A stretch of 64,000 bases of DNA from Gimesia benthica (GCF_009720525.1 NZ_CP043930.1:4372501-4436500), one strand, 5' to 3'. Shown: positions 7,555 to 16,898, numbered from the stretch's first letter. The notes: generated by a model from the sequence alone, not told the origin. Made by a program: numbers and translations.

Positions 7555-9348
7555 ATGCTCAGCCGCCTCTCTTTTCTCACATTGTTTCTCCTGATCACTA
7601 CAAATGCCTGGGCAGAAGAGGAGCCACGGAAATACACGCTCGATCATCGACTTGTAATCGCTGCGTTCCAACTGGATGTGGCACAGGTGAAGAGCCTGCT
7701 GCAGGCGGGAGCGAAACCTGATGCCCGTCTTGGTTTTTATGATGGTGAGCTATTTCAGGACATATGGTCGCTGGGTTATTCGCCTTACGGCTCTGATAAA
7801 TGGACGCCTCTCCTGGCGGTTGCCCACAGTCACCGCGAACCTCAGCCGGAGAAAATGACAGAGAATACTTCTGAAGCTCGTGATCGAGCGGAAGAAAAAC
7901 GTAAACAGATTGATCCCCGGTTGATTCAGGAACGCGATAAGCGACGCGTGGCTATTGCAAAGTTGTTGATCGATCAAGGGGCGAAACTTGACCTGGATGA
8001 TGGGTATGGTTCAACCGCGCTGAGTACATCAATTTATCAGGGGCACGATCCGCTTTCGCTGGCTTTACTCAAAGCGGGAGCAGATCCCAATACGAAAACG
8101 GGGGTTTATATCGATGGAACGGATGGTATTACTCCGTTACATCGGGCGACAAAAAGTCCCCCAGTACTCAAGGCAATGATCAAACGGGGAGCCCGGCTCA
8201 ATGTACAAGATAGTGAGGGAGAGACGCCCCTGCATTGGGCCGTCTCGGAACCCAATGCGGAAAGTGTGAAATTGCTGATCGAGGCTGGGGCGAATCTGAA
8301 TATTAAAGATAAGCGCGGATTTACCGCAATGCCCGGTCTGGTGGACCCCGAGTTGTATGAGTTATATGACGAGACTGAGAAACAGAAAGCGTTGGAAAAA
8401 AAGAAGATCAGAAAATTATTCCTGGCGGCGGGAGCAAGGCCACCCGGTGAAGAAGCTAAGGTTCCTGAGGTTGATGAGTCAGAATTATCTGAAGTGGAGC
8501 GACTGCGTCTGAAATTCCTGCGAGCTGCGTCGGGGTATTCCAAAGGAGAAGCAGCTCGAAAGTTGTTTCTGTCGCGGACTGCCAGTGAAATAAATGGGCT
8601 CTGCTATGACGAATCTGATTCGGTTGCTCTTTCAGCTGCCTGGCAGCGACTGGAAAAGCAGACGGATGCGCTTCTGTTGGGGTCTGACAGGGGGGCCGCA
8701 AATATCCCCATACCGCAAAAATACTCACGCGAGTTTCTGGGCTTTGTCGAGGGGCGGCTCAAAGTTTCTATTCCTCATGCCTGGTCCAGAAATCTGTTAA
8801 GAGCAAGTTTCAACTCTGAGGTGAAAACAATATTTGATGTCAGGTACCGGCCATTTTCAGACTATCAGAAGAAAGGATTGCATACTTTTCCGTATGTTTA
8901 TGCAGACAGAGAATTCATCAGCTATACCGGAACCGCAAGTTTTGACGAAGACGAGAAAGCTTTCGAAGGAGAATCTGCGCATGCCGATTATCCAGAGGAA
9001 CTAAAAGGCAGAATCGAAAAAGCATTGAAAGAGGAAGATCCCATTCGCGTGACGGGGATTGCCAGCCAGGGACGTGCTGTTTTTGTTCTACATCAGGATG
9101 GACCGGTCAATCCCGTCTTGACGTGTATTGCGACAGAAGACAATCAGGAGCATCCTAAATTATACTGGCAGACAAAGCTGGATACGATGTGGGTAGGGAC
9201 CAAGCTGGGTGCCTGGTTCTCCGAATTCCGGGTCAGGAAGGGCAAAGTCTTCCTGTTTCATTGTAATACCAGTTCCATCGGCATCGAATGTCTGTCACTC
9301 AAAGATGGCCAGCGCGTGTTTTCATTCAATTCAAGATTGCCAGAGTAA
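7555..9348 (+). CDS. Secreted ankyrin-repeat protein with unknown C-terminal domain
   Basis: 597 residues. A signal peptide (MLSRLSFLTLFLLITTNAWA) is followed by ankyrin repeats over roughly residues 30-300, recognisable by segments such as LLQAGAKPDA, TALSTSIYQGHDPLSLAL, TPLHRA, GETPLHWAVSEPN and LLIEAGANLNIKD. Some units are interrupted by charged insertions (EARDRAEEKRKQIDPR). Residues 300-597 match no family I recognise; they are mixed alpha/beta and lack obvious catalytic motifs. A GAGGAATG ribosome binding site precedes the ATG. Ankyrin repeats usually mediate protein binding, and here that would act outside the cytoplasm. It converges on the sigma-54 activator with 7 bp between stops. 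Confidence 0.85.
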   Translation: MLSRLSFLTLFLLITTNAWAEEEPRKYTLDHRLVIAAFQLDVAQVKSLLQAGAKPDARLGFYDGELFQDIWSLGYSPYGSDKWTPLLAVAHSHREPQPEKMTENTSEARDRAEEKRKQIDPRLIQERDKRRVAIAKLLIDQGAKLDLDDGYGSTALSTSIYQGHDPLSLALLKAGADPNTKTGVYIDGTDGITPLHRATKSPPVLKAMIKRGARLNVQDSEGETPLHWAVSEPNAESVKLLIEAGANLNIKDKRGFTAMPGLVDPELYELYDETEKQKALEKKKIRKLFLAAGARPPGEEAKVPEVDESELSEVERLRLKFLRAASGYSKGEAARKLFLSRTASEINGLCYDESDSVALSAAWQRLEKQTDALLLGSDRGAANIPIPQKYSREFLGFVEGRLKVSIPHAWSRNLLRASFNSEVKTIFDVRYRPFSDYQKKGLHTFPYVYADREFISYTGTASFDEDEKAFEGESAHADYPEELKGRIEKALKEEDPIRVTGIASQGRAVFVLHQDGPVNPVLTCIATEDNQEHPKLYWQTKLDTMWVGTKLGAWFSEFRVRKGKVFLFHCNTSSIGIECLSLKDGQRVFSFNSRLPE

Positions 9349-9355
9349 CCGACCC

Positions 9356-11425
9356 TTAGTCGTCGTCTTCTTCGGACATGTCGCTGGCTTCCTGCATTTC
9401 CAGCTGGCCCATTTTGCGGTAGAGGTTGGAGCGGTGCAGGCCAAGGCATTTGGCGGTTTCGCTCATGTTGCCGCCCACGCGTTTGATGGTGCGGCGGATG
9501 TATTCCTGCTGGAAAAGGCGGGTCGCTTCTTTGAGGCTCAGGTCGGATGACATGTCGACGACGGAGTCACGGCTGGGGCTGAGGATGAAGGCGAGGTCTT
9601 CGACTTCGACGCGGTCGCCCGCACAGAGGAAGGCGACGCGTTCCATCAGGTTCCGCAGTTCGCGAACGTTGCCGGGCCAGAGATGGGCCTGTAAACGCTT
9701 TTTGGCTTCAGCAGACATCTTCAGCACGCGGCGGTTGGCCTGGCCACAGAACTGGGTGAGGAAAAACTCGGCCAGCAGGATGACGTCTTCCGGGCGTTCG
9801 CGGAGGGGCGGCAGTTCGAGGGTGACGACACTCAACCGGTAGAACAGGTCTTCGCGGAACTTTTTGTCGCGGACGGCATCGGCGAGCTTTGCATTGGTCG
9901 CGGCGACGACGCGGACGTTGATCGGGATGCTTTCAGAACCGCCGACGCGGGTGATGACTTTCTGTTCCAGAACCCGCAGCAGTTTGGCCTGGCCGCCCAG
10001 GCTCATGTCGCCGATCTCGTCGAGGAAGAGTGTACCTCCTTCGGCGAGTTCGAACTTACCGATACGGGTTTCGTGGGCGTCGGTGAAGGCACCTTTCTCG
10101 TGGCCGAAGAGTTCACTTTCGAGCAGGGTTTCGGTCAACGCTGCACAGTTGACGGCGATGAACGGTGTATTCGCGCGGGGACCCTGGTAATGCAAGGACT
10201 GGCTGACGACTTCTTTCCCGGTTCCGCTTTCGCCGAGGATCAGTACGGGGAGATCGGTGCTGGCGAGACGTTCGATGGTCGAGCGGAGCGCATCGATGGC
10301 CGAGCTCTTGCCGATGATCCGGACTTTCTGCTTGGCCTGTTCGGTGAGCTGGTCGCGGCTGCGGGAGAGCTGTTCGAGTTCGCGGGTGTTTTCCAGTGCG
10401 GTGGCGGCCTGGACGCCGAGCTCTTCGAGGCTTTGTGCGTCATCGTCGTCGAAGTCGGACTTGCCGGCCTGCTTGTTCATGACTTCGAACGCGCCGATCA
10501 GTTCGCCGGCGTTGTTGCGGAGCGGGACGCAGAGCAGGTTGCGGGTGCGGAAGCCGCTGGACTTGTCAACACTGGGATCGAAGCGGTCGTCGTTGTAGGC
10601 GTCGTCCACGGTGACGGTCTTGCCGCTGTGAATCACTTCGCCGACGATGCCGACATCATCGGGGAGGCGGAGTGTGTTGCCTTCGACACCCAGGGCGGGG
10701 CAGGCGACGACCTGTTTGTGTTCCTGGTCCCAGATGAAGATACTGGAGCGTTCGCTGACGAGCAGGCGGGTCGCTTCTTTGGCGATCAGTTCCAGCAGCG
10801 ACTGGGTATCGCGGGCCGACGAAAAGCTGGAAGCGATGTGCAGTGTGGTTTCGAGGCGGCCGATCCGTTTGACGTGCTTTTCGCGTTTCTCCACGATCGA
10901 GAGCGCGTAACCCAATACACGGGCCGCGACGACGGCGTTGCTGAGGGCTTCGCTGGTCAGGTCGCGACCGCCGACGAGCAGTACCGTGCCGGGACGGACG
11001 TCTCCCAGGGGGGCGGCGATGTAGAACCAGTCGGCCTTTTTCTCGTCCGCACCGAGGCCGGCGGCGTCGCGGTCGAGGGCTTCGTTACAGAGGTTGGTGG
11101 GGAAGCTGGCGGCGGAGTTGCGGCCGAATTCGAAAATGGTTTCCCACTCGGGCTTGCGTTCGATGAGCGTACACCACTGGCAGGAGAGTTCGGTGGCCAG
11201 CTGGGGCAGAAACTGGCGCAGGTAGTCGGCGGCCGTGGTCTGCTGGGTCGCTTCTTCGAGCAGCTGGTCGCCCAGCTGGATCAGAGAGGCTGCGTCGTCA
11301 AAGCGGGAAAATAATGGCAGTCGCTTCCAGTCCAGCCATTCCACTGTTTCGATTTTACTCACCGGATACTCCCTCAAAAGAATCAAAAGAGCCTCTTTCG
11401 TGATGGAAGGGGCAGGTTTTGTCAT
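9356..11425 (-). CDS. Sigma-54-dependent transcriptional activator with GAF domain
   Basis: 689 residues. Residues 1-185 are an N-terminal sensor-like region of unknown type. Residues about 195-345 form a GAF domain. The sigma-54 AAA+ domain follows, with Walker A GESGTGKE (398-405), the sigma-54 contact loop GAFTDA (445-450) and Walker [11 protein letters not shown] (463-472). A Fis-type helix-turn-helix is at the C-terminus ([16 protein letters not shown]). There is no receiver domain, so it is probably switched by ligand binding to the N-terminal or GAF domains. The usual GAFTGA loop reads GAFTDA here. The target promoter is not evident; it has no operon partner. Confidence 0.93.
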   Translation of the reverse strand: MTKPAPSITKEALLILLREYPVSKIETVEWLDWKRLPLFSRFDDAASLIQLGDQLLEEATQQTTAADYLRQFLPQLATELSCQWCTLIERKPEWETIFEFGRNSAASFPTNLCNEALDRDAAGLGADEKKADWFYIAAPLGDVRPGTVLLVGGRDLTSEALSNAVVAARVLGYALSIVEKREKHVKRIGRLETTLHIASSFSSARDTQSLLELIAKEATRLLVSERSSIFIWDQEHKQVVACPALGVEGNTLRLPDDVGIVGEVIHSGKTVTVDDAYNDDRFDPSVDKSSGFRTRNLLCVPLRNNAGELIGAFEVMNKQAGKSDFDDDDAQSLEELGVQAATALENTRELEQLSRSRDQLTEQAKQKVRIIGKSSAIDALRSTIERLASTDLPVLILGESGTGKEVVSQSLHYQGPRANTPFIAVNCAALTETLLESELFGHEKGAFTDAHETRIGKFELAEGGTLFLDEIGDMSLGGQAKLLRVLEQKVITRVGGSESIPINVRVVAATNAKLADAVRDKKFREDLFYRLSVVTLELPPLRERPEDVILLAEFFLTQFCGQANRRVLKMSAEAKKRLQAHLWPGNVRELRNLMERVAFLCAGDRVEVEDLAFILSPSRDSVVDMSSDLSLKEATRLFQQEYIRRTIKRVGGNMSETAKCLGLHRSNLYRKMGQLEMQEASDMSEEDDD

Positions 11426-11799
11426 CCATTCGCTGCTCTTTCATGTCGGAATGATAACAGAAGGTTGGGAATGCGTCATCCAAGTGTGGACTCATTTTGC
11501 GTTTTTTTCCGCACGCCTTGATGAAAGCCCACTGCAGCTTGCCGAGGCGGGAAGATTGCGGTGATCGGCAAAGCTTCGCCAGACTGTTTATCCTTCTGGC
11601 TATGTCGTATGTACTGGCGAATAGTTCAGGTGGGGTGATGCGGGGTCTGCGGGGGTGATTTGGTGTGGGGTGTAGTGATTGAATCGCGGTTTACTGTCAC
11701 TTCAGGCGGCGGAGTGTTACTGTATGGGAACAAAAGAGAGTCTGAGGTCTGACTTCTCAAACAGCAATGTTTCATTCCCTGTCGCGAGTGAGAGCGCTT
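11426..11799. other. Intergenic region, 374 bp, with G-run cluster
   Basis: Between the sigma-54 activator (minus) and the ABM monooxygenase (plus). It holds the four-G-run motif described separately at 11632-11670. Plus-strand open frames in this stretch lack ribosome binding sites and family signatures. No sigma-54 type GG-N10-GC promoter was clear by eye. Confidence 0.5.
11632..11670 (+). other. Potential G-quadruplex motif
   Basis: Four runs of four to five G at 11632-11635, 11642-11645, 11651-11655 and 11667-11670, with loops of 6, 5 and 11 nt. They lie about 130-170 bp upstream of the ABM gene start. The motif fits the usual four-run quadruplex pattern; folding and function are not shown. 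Confidence 0.55.
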
Positions 11800-12090
11800 A
11801 TGTTTTGTCTCAATGTGATTCTGACCTTGAAAGACGCAGCGGACGCGACCGAAATCGAAGGTCTGCTGGCGGAAGCCTGTCGCCTGTCGCGAACAGAGCC
11901 GGGCTGTCTGCGATTTGACGTCTATCATGCGGAAGCCGATCCGGCGACCTTCGTACTCGTGGAACACTGGGCCAGCGAACAGGCCTGGCAGGACCACCGC
12001 GAAGCAAAGGCGTTTAAGGAAATCTACGAACCGCAGGTGCTGCCCCGTGTCGAACGGGTGCCCCACCGGGTGAAACTGCTGGTGGAATAA
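11800..12090 (+). CDS. Antibiotic biosynthesis monooxygenase (ABM/YgiN-like) domain protein
   Basis: 96 residues, the usual size of the dimeric ABM ferredoxin-like fold. Recognisable segments are [20 protein letters not shown] near residue 30, [13 protein letters not shown] near 55, and the C-terminal H..VKLLVE strand. Members include quinol monooxygenases (YgiN) and heme-degrading enzymes, often cofactor-free. The exact substrate cannot be read. I chose ATG 11800 because it gives the family length and follows a GTGAGAG stretch; an ATG at 11767 would add 11 unlikely residues. It lies 79 bp upstream of ilvD on the same strand and may be cotranscribed. Confidence 0.85.
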   Translation: MFCLNVILTLKDAADATEIEGLLAEACRLSRTEPGCLRFDVYHAEADPATFVLVEHWASEQAWQDHREAKAFKEIYEPQVLPRVERVPHRVKLLVE

Positions 12091-12169
12091 ATCGGGAGCG
12101 TGCCTGCGTGCCGCTCCGTGTCTCCCATCATTGAACGATATTGTACTACACAACAGAGGAAAACCGTCG

Positions 12170-13861
12170 ATGTCATCCGATTCCCAACCGATTCTGAACC
12201 GTTACAGTTCCCGCATCACCCAGCCCCGTTCGCAGGGGGCATCTCAGGCCATGCTGTATGCCACGGGCATGACCGAAGAAGATATGAACAAGGCCCAGGT
12301 CGGGATTTCCAGCGTCTGGTACGAAGGTAACTCCTGTAATATGCACCTCAACATTCTGGCTGCCAAGGTCAAAGAGGGTGTGCAGGCAGCCGGCCTGGTG
12401 GGAATGCGGTTCAACACGATCGGCGTGAGTGACGGGATCTCGATGGGAACCGACGGCATGTCGTACTCTTTACAGTCCCGCGATTTGATCGCAGACAGCA
12501 TCGAGACCGTGACCTGTGCCCAGTGGTACGATGCGAACATTTCACTGCCCGGCTGTGACAAGAACATGCCCGGGTGTCTGATCGCGATGGGTCGTTTCAA
12601 CCGTCCGTCGCTGATGGTCTATGGCGGAACCATTGCTCCCGGCTGTCTGAACAATCAGAAGCTGGACATCGTCTCCGCATTCCAGTCGTACGGGGAATAC
12701 CTGGCCGGTTCGATTGATGACGAAACACGTAAGCAGATCGTGCAGAAGAGCTGTCCGGGCGCTGGTGCCTGCGGCGGGATGTATACCGCGAACACCATGG
12801 CGTCAGCGATTGAAGCTCTGGGGATGTCACTGCCTTACAGCTCATCGATTCCGGCTGAGCATCCCGATAAACTCGAAGAGTGTTACCGGGCCGGTGCAGC
12901 GATCAAGAAGCTGCTGGAACTGGACCTCAAGCCACGCGACATCATGACACGCGAAGCCTTTGAAAATGCGATGGTGCTGACCGTTGCTCTGGGCGGTTCG
13001 ACCAACGCCGTCCTGCACCTGCTGGCGATTGCCCGCTCGGTGAATGTCGAACTGACCATCGACGACTTCCAGTCGGTCAGCGATCGCATTCCGCTGCTGG
13101 CAGACTTCAAGCCCAGTGGTAAGTACGTAATGGCTGACCTGCAGGAGCAGGGGGGAACCCCGGCTGTGCTGAAGTACCTGATCTCCGAAGGTCTGATCAA
13201 CGGCGACTGCATGACCGTCACCGGCAAGACCCACTCCGAAAACCTGGCCGATCTGCCCGGTCTGAAAGAGGGACAGGACATCGTGCACAAAGTCAGTGAC
13301 CCGATCAAACCAAGCGGTCACCTGCAGATCCTGAAAGGGAACCTGGCTCCCACCGGTGCGGTTGCCAAGATCACTGGTAAAGAAGGTCTGGTTTTCGAAG
13401 GAACCGCCAACGTATTCGATTCCGAAGAAGACATGCTCAAGGCCCTGGAAGACAAGAAGATCAGCAAAGGGGATGTGATCATCATCCGCTACGAAGGCCC
13501 CAAAGGGGGACCGGGGATGCCTGAGATGCTGACCCCGACTTCGGCCATCATGGGTGCCGGCCTGGGTAAAGACGTGGCCCTGTTGACCGACGGTCGTTTC
13601 TCCGGCGGTTCACACGGCTTCATCGTAGGCCACATCACTCCCGAAGCCCAGGAAGGCGGACCGGTTGCCCTAGTGAAGAACGGGGACAAGGTGATCATCG
13701 ACGCCGAGAACAATCGCATTGATATGGAAGTCAGCGACGCAGAACTCGAAGAACGCCGCAAAGCCTGGACGGCTCCTCCGTTCAAATACACGCGGGGTAC
13801 TTTGTATAAATACATCAAGAACGTGAAGTCCGCTTCCGAAGGTTGTGTGACCGACGAGTAA
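12170..13861 (+). CDS. ilvD: Dihydroxy-acid dehydratase IlvD
   Basis: 563 residues from ATG 12170, preceded by CAGAGGAAA; this is the normal length for the family. It dehydrates 2,3-dihydroxy-isovalerate or -methylvalerate to the 2-oxo acids in valine and isoleucine synthesis. Iron-sulfur ligand motifs are visible: the Cys of SCNMHLN near residue 57, [11 protein letters not shown] near residue 128, and [17 protein letters not shown] near residue 196. The C-terminal catalytic segment is [14 protein letters not shown]. The sequence style resembles the [2Fe-2S] type of bacterial and plant DHADs. A good terminator follows at 13889. Confidence 0.97.
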   Translation: MSSDSQPILNRYSSRITQPRSQGASQAMLYATGMTEEDMNKAQVGISSVWYEGNSCNMHLNILAAKVKEGVQAAGLVGMRFNTIGVSDGISMGTDGMSYSLQSRDLIADSIETVTCAQWYDANISLPGCDKNMPGCLIAMGRFNRPSLMVYGGTIAPGCLNNQKLDIVSAFQSYGEYLAGSIDDETRKQIVQKSCPGAGACGGMYTANTMASAIEALGMSLPYSSSIPAEHPDKLEECYRAGAAIKKLLELDLKPRDIMTREAFENAMVLTVALGGSTNAVLHLLAIARSVNVELTIDDFQSVSDRIPLLADFKPSGKYVMADLQEQGGTPAVLKYLISEGLINGDCMTVTGKTHSENLADLPGLKEGQDIVHKVSDPIKPSGHLQILKGNLAPTGAVAKITGKEGLVFEGTANVFDSEEDMLKALEDKKISKGDVIIIRYEGPKGGPGMPEMLTPTSAIMGAGLGKDVALLTDGRFSGGSHGFIVGHITPEAQEGGPVALVKNGDKVIIDAENNRIDMEVSDAELEERRKAWTAPPFKYTRGTLYKYIKNVKSASEGCVTDE

Positions 13862-13888
13862 GCGCTGGCTTGAACTGGTGAAATCAGA

Positions 13889-13922
13889 AACGCCCGGAGC
13901 CGGTTGGCTGCGGGTGTTTTTT
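13889..13922 (+). terminator. Rho-independent terminator after ilvD
   Basis: The stem CGCCCGGAGCC / GGCTGCGGGTG (one mismatch and one G-T pair) with loop GGTT is followed by six T. It lies about 30 bp past the ilvD stop. Confidence 0.8.
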
Positions 13923-13947
13923 GTTGGCAGGGTGTAGCTGTTTTTAT

Positions 13948-13982
13948 CTACCACGAAAGCCACGAAAAGCACGAAAGTAGTG
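13948..13982 (+). repeat. CTACCACGAAAG dispersed repeat, copy 1
   Basis: A 35-bp unit built of three CACGAAA words at 9-10 bp spacing, bounded by CTACCAC and GTAGTG. Close copies lie at 15194-15229 and 15838-15873, and a partial one (CTACCACGAAAG) at 625-636. Here it sits just past the ilvD terminator. Confidence 0.8.
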
Positions 13983-14131
13983 ATTGTGAAAAGAACCTGG
14001 GTGGTCGCGGATGTAATCCGTGATTGCCAGAGGCAACAGGATGTCTCGGTGTGAAGGTTGTTTGTTGATGAGTTGAACCTCACTGGTCTGTTACAGGTGG
14101 GGTAGGTTGTTCTGATTTGTGTGAGTGAGCT

Positions 14132-14180
14132 GGGACATCCTGCTCGCTGCGCTCGGCTCGGATTGCATCCGAGCCCACCC
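14132..14180 (+). repeat. 49-bp dispersed repeat with internal hairpin, copy 2
   Basis: Matches 6542-6590 at all but a few positions, including the GGCTCGGAT/ATCCGAGCC hairpin. The open frame that runs into the next gene begins inside this repeat, which is one reason to reject that longer start. Confidence 0.75.
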
Positions 14181-14295
14181 GGTTATTTGTTTATTTTGTC
14201 TGAAAATTCAAACTCTGGGGATTTCTGGAAACCAAAGTGCAGTGGTGGTCGTCTCTATCAGGAGTGGGCGAATTCTTTCAGAAGGAGAGACTGCC

Positions 14296-15171
14296 ATGCG
14301 TGTGATGTTCCTGAGCTGGGGTGGATGTCTGTTGCTGCTGAGCTGTCTGACTGCGCCTGTGTGGGCGCTGGGCATGGAAGACTTTGGCAATAAACCGTTG
14401 AATGCGGGGAACTTCCAGGAGTGGCCGGGGATTATGCCGGTGGTGAATGATACGCACCGGGTGTACCACTACTGGGTGAATGGCAGCGAGGCTTGTTTCT
14501 ATCAAGGCGATACTGCAGCAGTCAACGCGGCGTTAAAGCACTTCGCGGCGACCCCGGAGAAGGTGCATGAAGTTGTGCTGCTGCCGGGACCGGCTGAAAT
14601 TAACTCATTTATGAAAGACAAGACATTCAAGTTCAACTGGAAACTGCAAATGGTCGGCGGGGTAGCAAAACATATGGCATCGCAGGATCAGGGAGCCCAG
14701 ATCTGGAATGAGCATCCGATCCTGACGATTTATATCGGGGGGGAAATCCAGTTTGACAAGTTACAGATCCCCAAAGGGGTGGTCGTACTCGAACAGGCCG
14801 ATCTGGAAAAACGTTATGCCCGGGCCCTGAGCAGTACTGACCGAACTGTACGCGGCTGGAGTACTGGCTACCTGGCGGCGGTGAACCGCTATAGTGAATC
14901 GAATATGAAAGCGATTGCGAAATTACTGCAGGACGAACAGAACTGGGTGCGGCTGAATGCAGCCGGGGCGCTGGCGACTTATGGCTGGCAGGCGAAGCCA
15001 CTGTTGCCGGCCTTACGCGAGGCAATGCAGACAGAAGACGAACAATTGAAAACGCGGATCCAGCAGACAATCGAACGCATCGAACAGGCCCCAGATGAGA
15101 GTGCCGCTGCGAAAGCACGGCAGGCAAAGCTGGATCAAATTCACGAGTATTGCGCGGGGTTGAAGAAGTAA
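14296..15171 (+). CDS. Secreted protein with a C-terminal HEAT-like repeat region
   Basis: 291 residues from ATG 14296, chosen because AGAAGGAGAG lies at the right spacing and a signal peptide follows (MRVMFLSWGGCLLLLSCLTA, cleavage probably before LGMEDFG). The middle part has an unassigned alpha/beta domain with segments FYQGDTAAVNAALKHFAA and HEVVLLPGPAEI. The C-terminal 90 residues look like HEAT repeats (IAKLLQDEQNWVRLNAAGAL, PLLPALREAMQTEDEQLKTR). No catalytic residues can be assigned. It resembles unnamed planctomycete secreted proteins; function unknown. Confidence 0.75.
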   Translation: MRVMFLSWGGCLLLLSCLTAPVWALGMEDFGNKPLNAGNFQEWPGIMPVVNDTHRVYHYWVNGSEACFYQGDTAAVNAALKHFAATPEKVHEVVLLPGPAEINSFMKDKTFKFNWKLQMVGGVAKHMASQDQGAQIWNEHPILTIYIGGEIQFDKLQIPKGVVVLEQADLEKRYARALSSTDRTVRGWSTGYLAAVNRYSESNMKAIAKLLQDEQNWVRLNAAGALATYGWQAKPLLPALREAMQTEDEQLKTRIQQTIERIEQAPDESAAAKARQAKLDQIHEYCAGLKK

Positions 15172-15193
15172 GCGTAGGTTGATTTTGATTTTA

Positions 15194-15229
15194 CTACCAC
15201 GAAAGGCACGAAAAACACGAAAGTGGTGG
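15194..15229 (+). repeat. CTACCACGAAAG dispersed repeat, copy 2
   Basis: Same unit as 13948-13982, 22 bp downstream of the preceding stop codon. The ends CCAC and GTGG are complementary, so the unit could form a weak stem around the three CACGAAA words. Confidence 0.8.
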
Positions 15230-15367
15230 AACCGGGTTTGAGGGGGAAATGTCTCTCTGGTTGTTGTGAGAGAAACTGGGACTTCTGGTTTGTTACTCTC
15301 GAGCTCAGGTTATATTTGGGCGTACCTGATTGATTCGTCGTTTTCTACTGGAGACCATTCCCGAGCC

Positions 15368-15832
15368 ATGAATTTCCTGATTTACCGCTATCAGTGTGGT
15401 AGTTGTCAGTGCTGGTTTGAGCATTACGAGATGACTCCCGTTGTCTATGGTGAGTTTCTGATGCGGAGTGCAACGCGGCGGGCGGAACGCTATTTAAATG
15501 GGCTCACCGACCCGGTTTATGAGGAAGTCGCTCGATTACTTCGCCTGGAAACGAGCGTTGGGAGCCGGAGTGACAGGGAACAGTCCGATCTTTTGCAAAC
15601 CATTTTTGGGGTGGCCTGTGATCCGGATGCGGATGGTGGGTTATTCCAAATGAATCTGCTGCCCCGTTGTCCTGATTGCGGGGGTGAGGAGATCAGCCAT
15701 TATGTAGCCTCCGAGCCACCCCGATTTGTTGATCTGGAGATTCCTCACGTAACACATCACCGGTGGAATGCGCTGAATCAGGCAGAGAAACTTCTGGTTC
15801 TGGAGAATGAACTCAAACAACATGGGTTTTGA
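15368..15832 (+). CDS. Small protein with two Cys-x-x-Cys pairs (zinc-ribbon-like), unknown function
   Basis: 154 residues from ATG 15368. Two cysteine pairs, CGSC near residue 9 and CPDC near residue 102, are spaced as a split zinc-binding site could be. The region between them is helical and charged (RRAERYLNGLTDPVYEEVAR). The longer open frame starts at 15266, but the MNFLIYRYQC start places the first Cys pair at the N-terminus as in rubredoxin-like ribbons. There is no operon partner; it is flanked on both sides by the CACGAAA repeat. I do not recognise the family. Confidence 0.6.
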   Translation: MNFLIYRYQCGSCQCWFEHYEMTPVVYGEFLMRSATRRAERYLNGLTDPVYEEVARLLRLETSVGSRSDREQSDLLQTIFGVACDPDADGGLFQMNLLPRCPDCGGEEISHYVASEPPRFVDLEIPHVTHHRWNALNQAEKLLVLENELKQHGF

Positions 15833-15837
15833 GTTTA

Positions 15838-15873
15838 CTACCACGAAAGGCGCGCAAAACACGAAAGTGGTGG
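15838..15873 (+). repeat. CTACCACGAAAG dispersed repeat, copy 3
   Basis: Begins 5 bp after the stop of the preceding gene. Differs from copy 2 by a few bases (GGCGCGCAAAAC in the centre). The following 190 bp up to the next gene contain no supported gene; the segment GGGGCTAAGGCCCTGCGGC near 15922 is another short palindrome-rich element. Confidence 0.75.
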
Positions 15874-16063
15874 CCAGGTTGTGCTTTTTATTTGCACGGT
15901 TCATACCAAAGTTGTTTCAACCGGGGCTAAGGCCCTGCGGCTAATGGGTCTGTTGTGCTGGCGATGTGTTATCTGCAGGTCTGTTGTAGAACCATGGTGT
16001 CTGGTTTTCACTGGTGTTGCAAGTGTACCTCGCTTCGGTGGTGCCTTTGGTTAGGATTCGGGG

Positions 16064-16510
16064 TCAGCTGTATTTTTTCTTGAGCTTGTTGTAGTAGTCG
16101 TTGAGCTCTTCGTCGGTCATGTTCTCGATCTCTTCGATGGACTTGTTGAAGTTTCGGCTCTGGGTGTACTTGACGGTGAGTTCGATGCCCAGAAGTTTGT
16201 CGATGCGTTCGCAGGCGCGGAGGCGTTCGTGCCGGGATGATTCCGGGTCTTCGATGATACTGCGGTAGAAGTAAAAGGAATCGGTGCGGTGTTCGTCGTC
16301 TTTGCGTTCGACGAATTCCTGCATTTCGCGGCGGGCACGGTGGAGATAGCGTGTGGCGGAGCGACGGCTGAGATTGTAACGGGTGGCGATCGCGGTTTTG
16401 ATGTCGGACGCGTATCTGCCGAGGGCGATCATTTTCTGGATGAGACGGACGACGACGGTCTGTTCGTCTCGGGAGAGATATCTGCGGGGAGGAGTTGTGG
16501 GTTCGGTCAT
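16064..16510 (-). CDS. Helix-turn-helix protein, possibly terminase-small-subunit-like
   Basis: 148 residues from ATG 16510; the longer frame starts in a repeat. Residues 15-65 carry a helix-turn-helix-like segment (IKTAIATRYNLSRRSATRYL). Residues about 85-110 (SRHERLRACERIDKLLG) resemble the helical segment of phage terminase small subunits that precedes a variable tail. The C-terminus is acidic then lysine-rich (MTDEELNDYYNKLKKKYS). No other phage gene is adjacent, so this is either an orphan regulator or a phage remnant. The assignment is tentative. Confidence 0.55.
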   Translation of the reverse strand: MTEPTTPPRRYLSRDEQTVVVRLIQKMIALGRYASDIKTAIATRYNLSRRSATRYLHRARREMQEFVERKDDEHRTDSFYFYRSIIEDPESSRHERLRACERIDKLLGIELTVKYTQSRNFNKSIEEIENMTDEELNDYYNKLKKKYS

Positions 16511-16596
16511 GGGTGAATCCTTTGCTGTTAGGAGCTTCGGTTTTGGGTTGGGGCAGGTTGTTGCGACCTCCTGCGCGCTGCGCTCGCCCGATTCTG

Positions 16597-16673
16597 TGAG
16601 CGGCAAGGCGCCAGCCGCCGGTATAAAAGGTTGACGCGAACCTTAGTACCGGTGGCTCGCGGCATTCCGCTCA
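16597..16673. repeat. Large imperfect palindrome (77 bp)
   Basis: Outer arms TGAGCGG (16597-16603) and CCGCTCA (16667-16673), middle arms GCCGCCGGTA (16614-16623) and TACCGGTGGC (16647-16656), inner arms AAGGTT (16627-16632) and AACCTT (16639-16644), and a 6-nt loop. There is no T run, so a terminator is unlikely. It resembles the long extragenic palindromes that occur as genome-wide repeats; only one copy is visible here. Confidence 0.7.
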
Positions 16674-16731
16674 TGAGGGGGTGTTCTATGAATTCCCATC
16701 ATGGATCAGAGCATGCGGGCTGTCGCGAGGC

Positions 16732-16755
16732 GGGCGACCACACAGGGTCGCCCCT
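16732..16755. repeat. Short palindromic element
   Basis: GGGCGACC and GGTCGCCC arms around a 7-8 nt centre, followed by CCTACG. Lies in the same gene-free stretch as the large palindrome and the tandem array. Confidence 0.55.
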
Positions 16756-16898
16756 ACGTTTAGTGGAATTGATAGTCGAGTGTTTGTGATGGAACTGATC
16801 CTTTTCTCTTGCAGGTTTTGTAAAGTGCTTCCGGGCCGGTTAACCGTTGTTCGGAGTGAGGCTGATTGTGTGGAAGGGCACGTGGGGGTCAAGACAGA

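Noticed and set aside
10073..11314. 413-codon plus-strand frame opposite the sigma-54 activator
   Set aside because: Antisense shadow of a gene with intact AAA+ motifs; no independent support.
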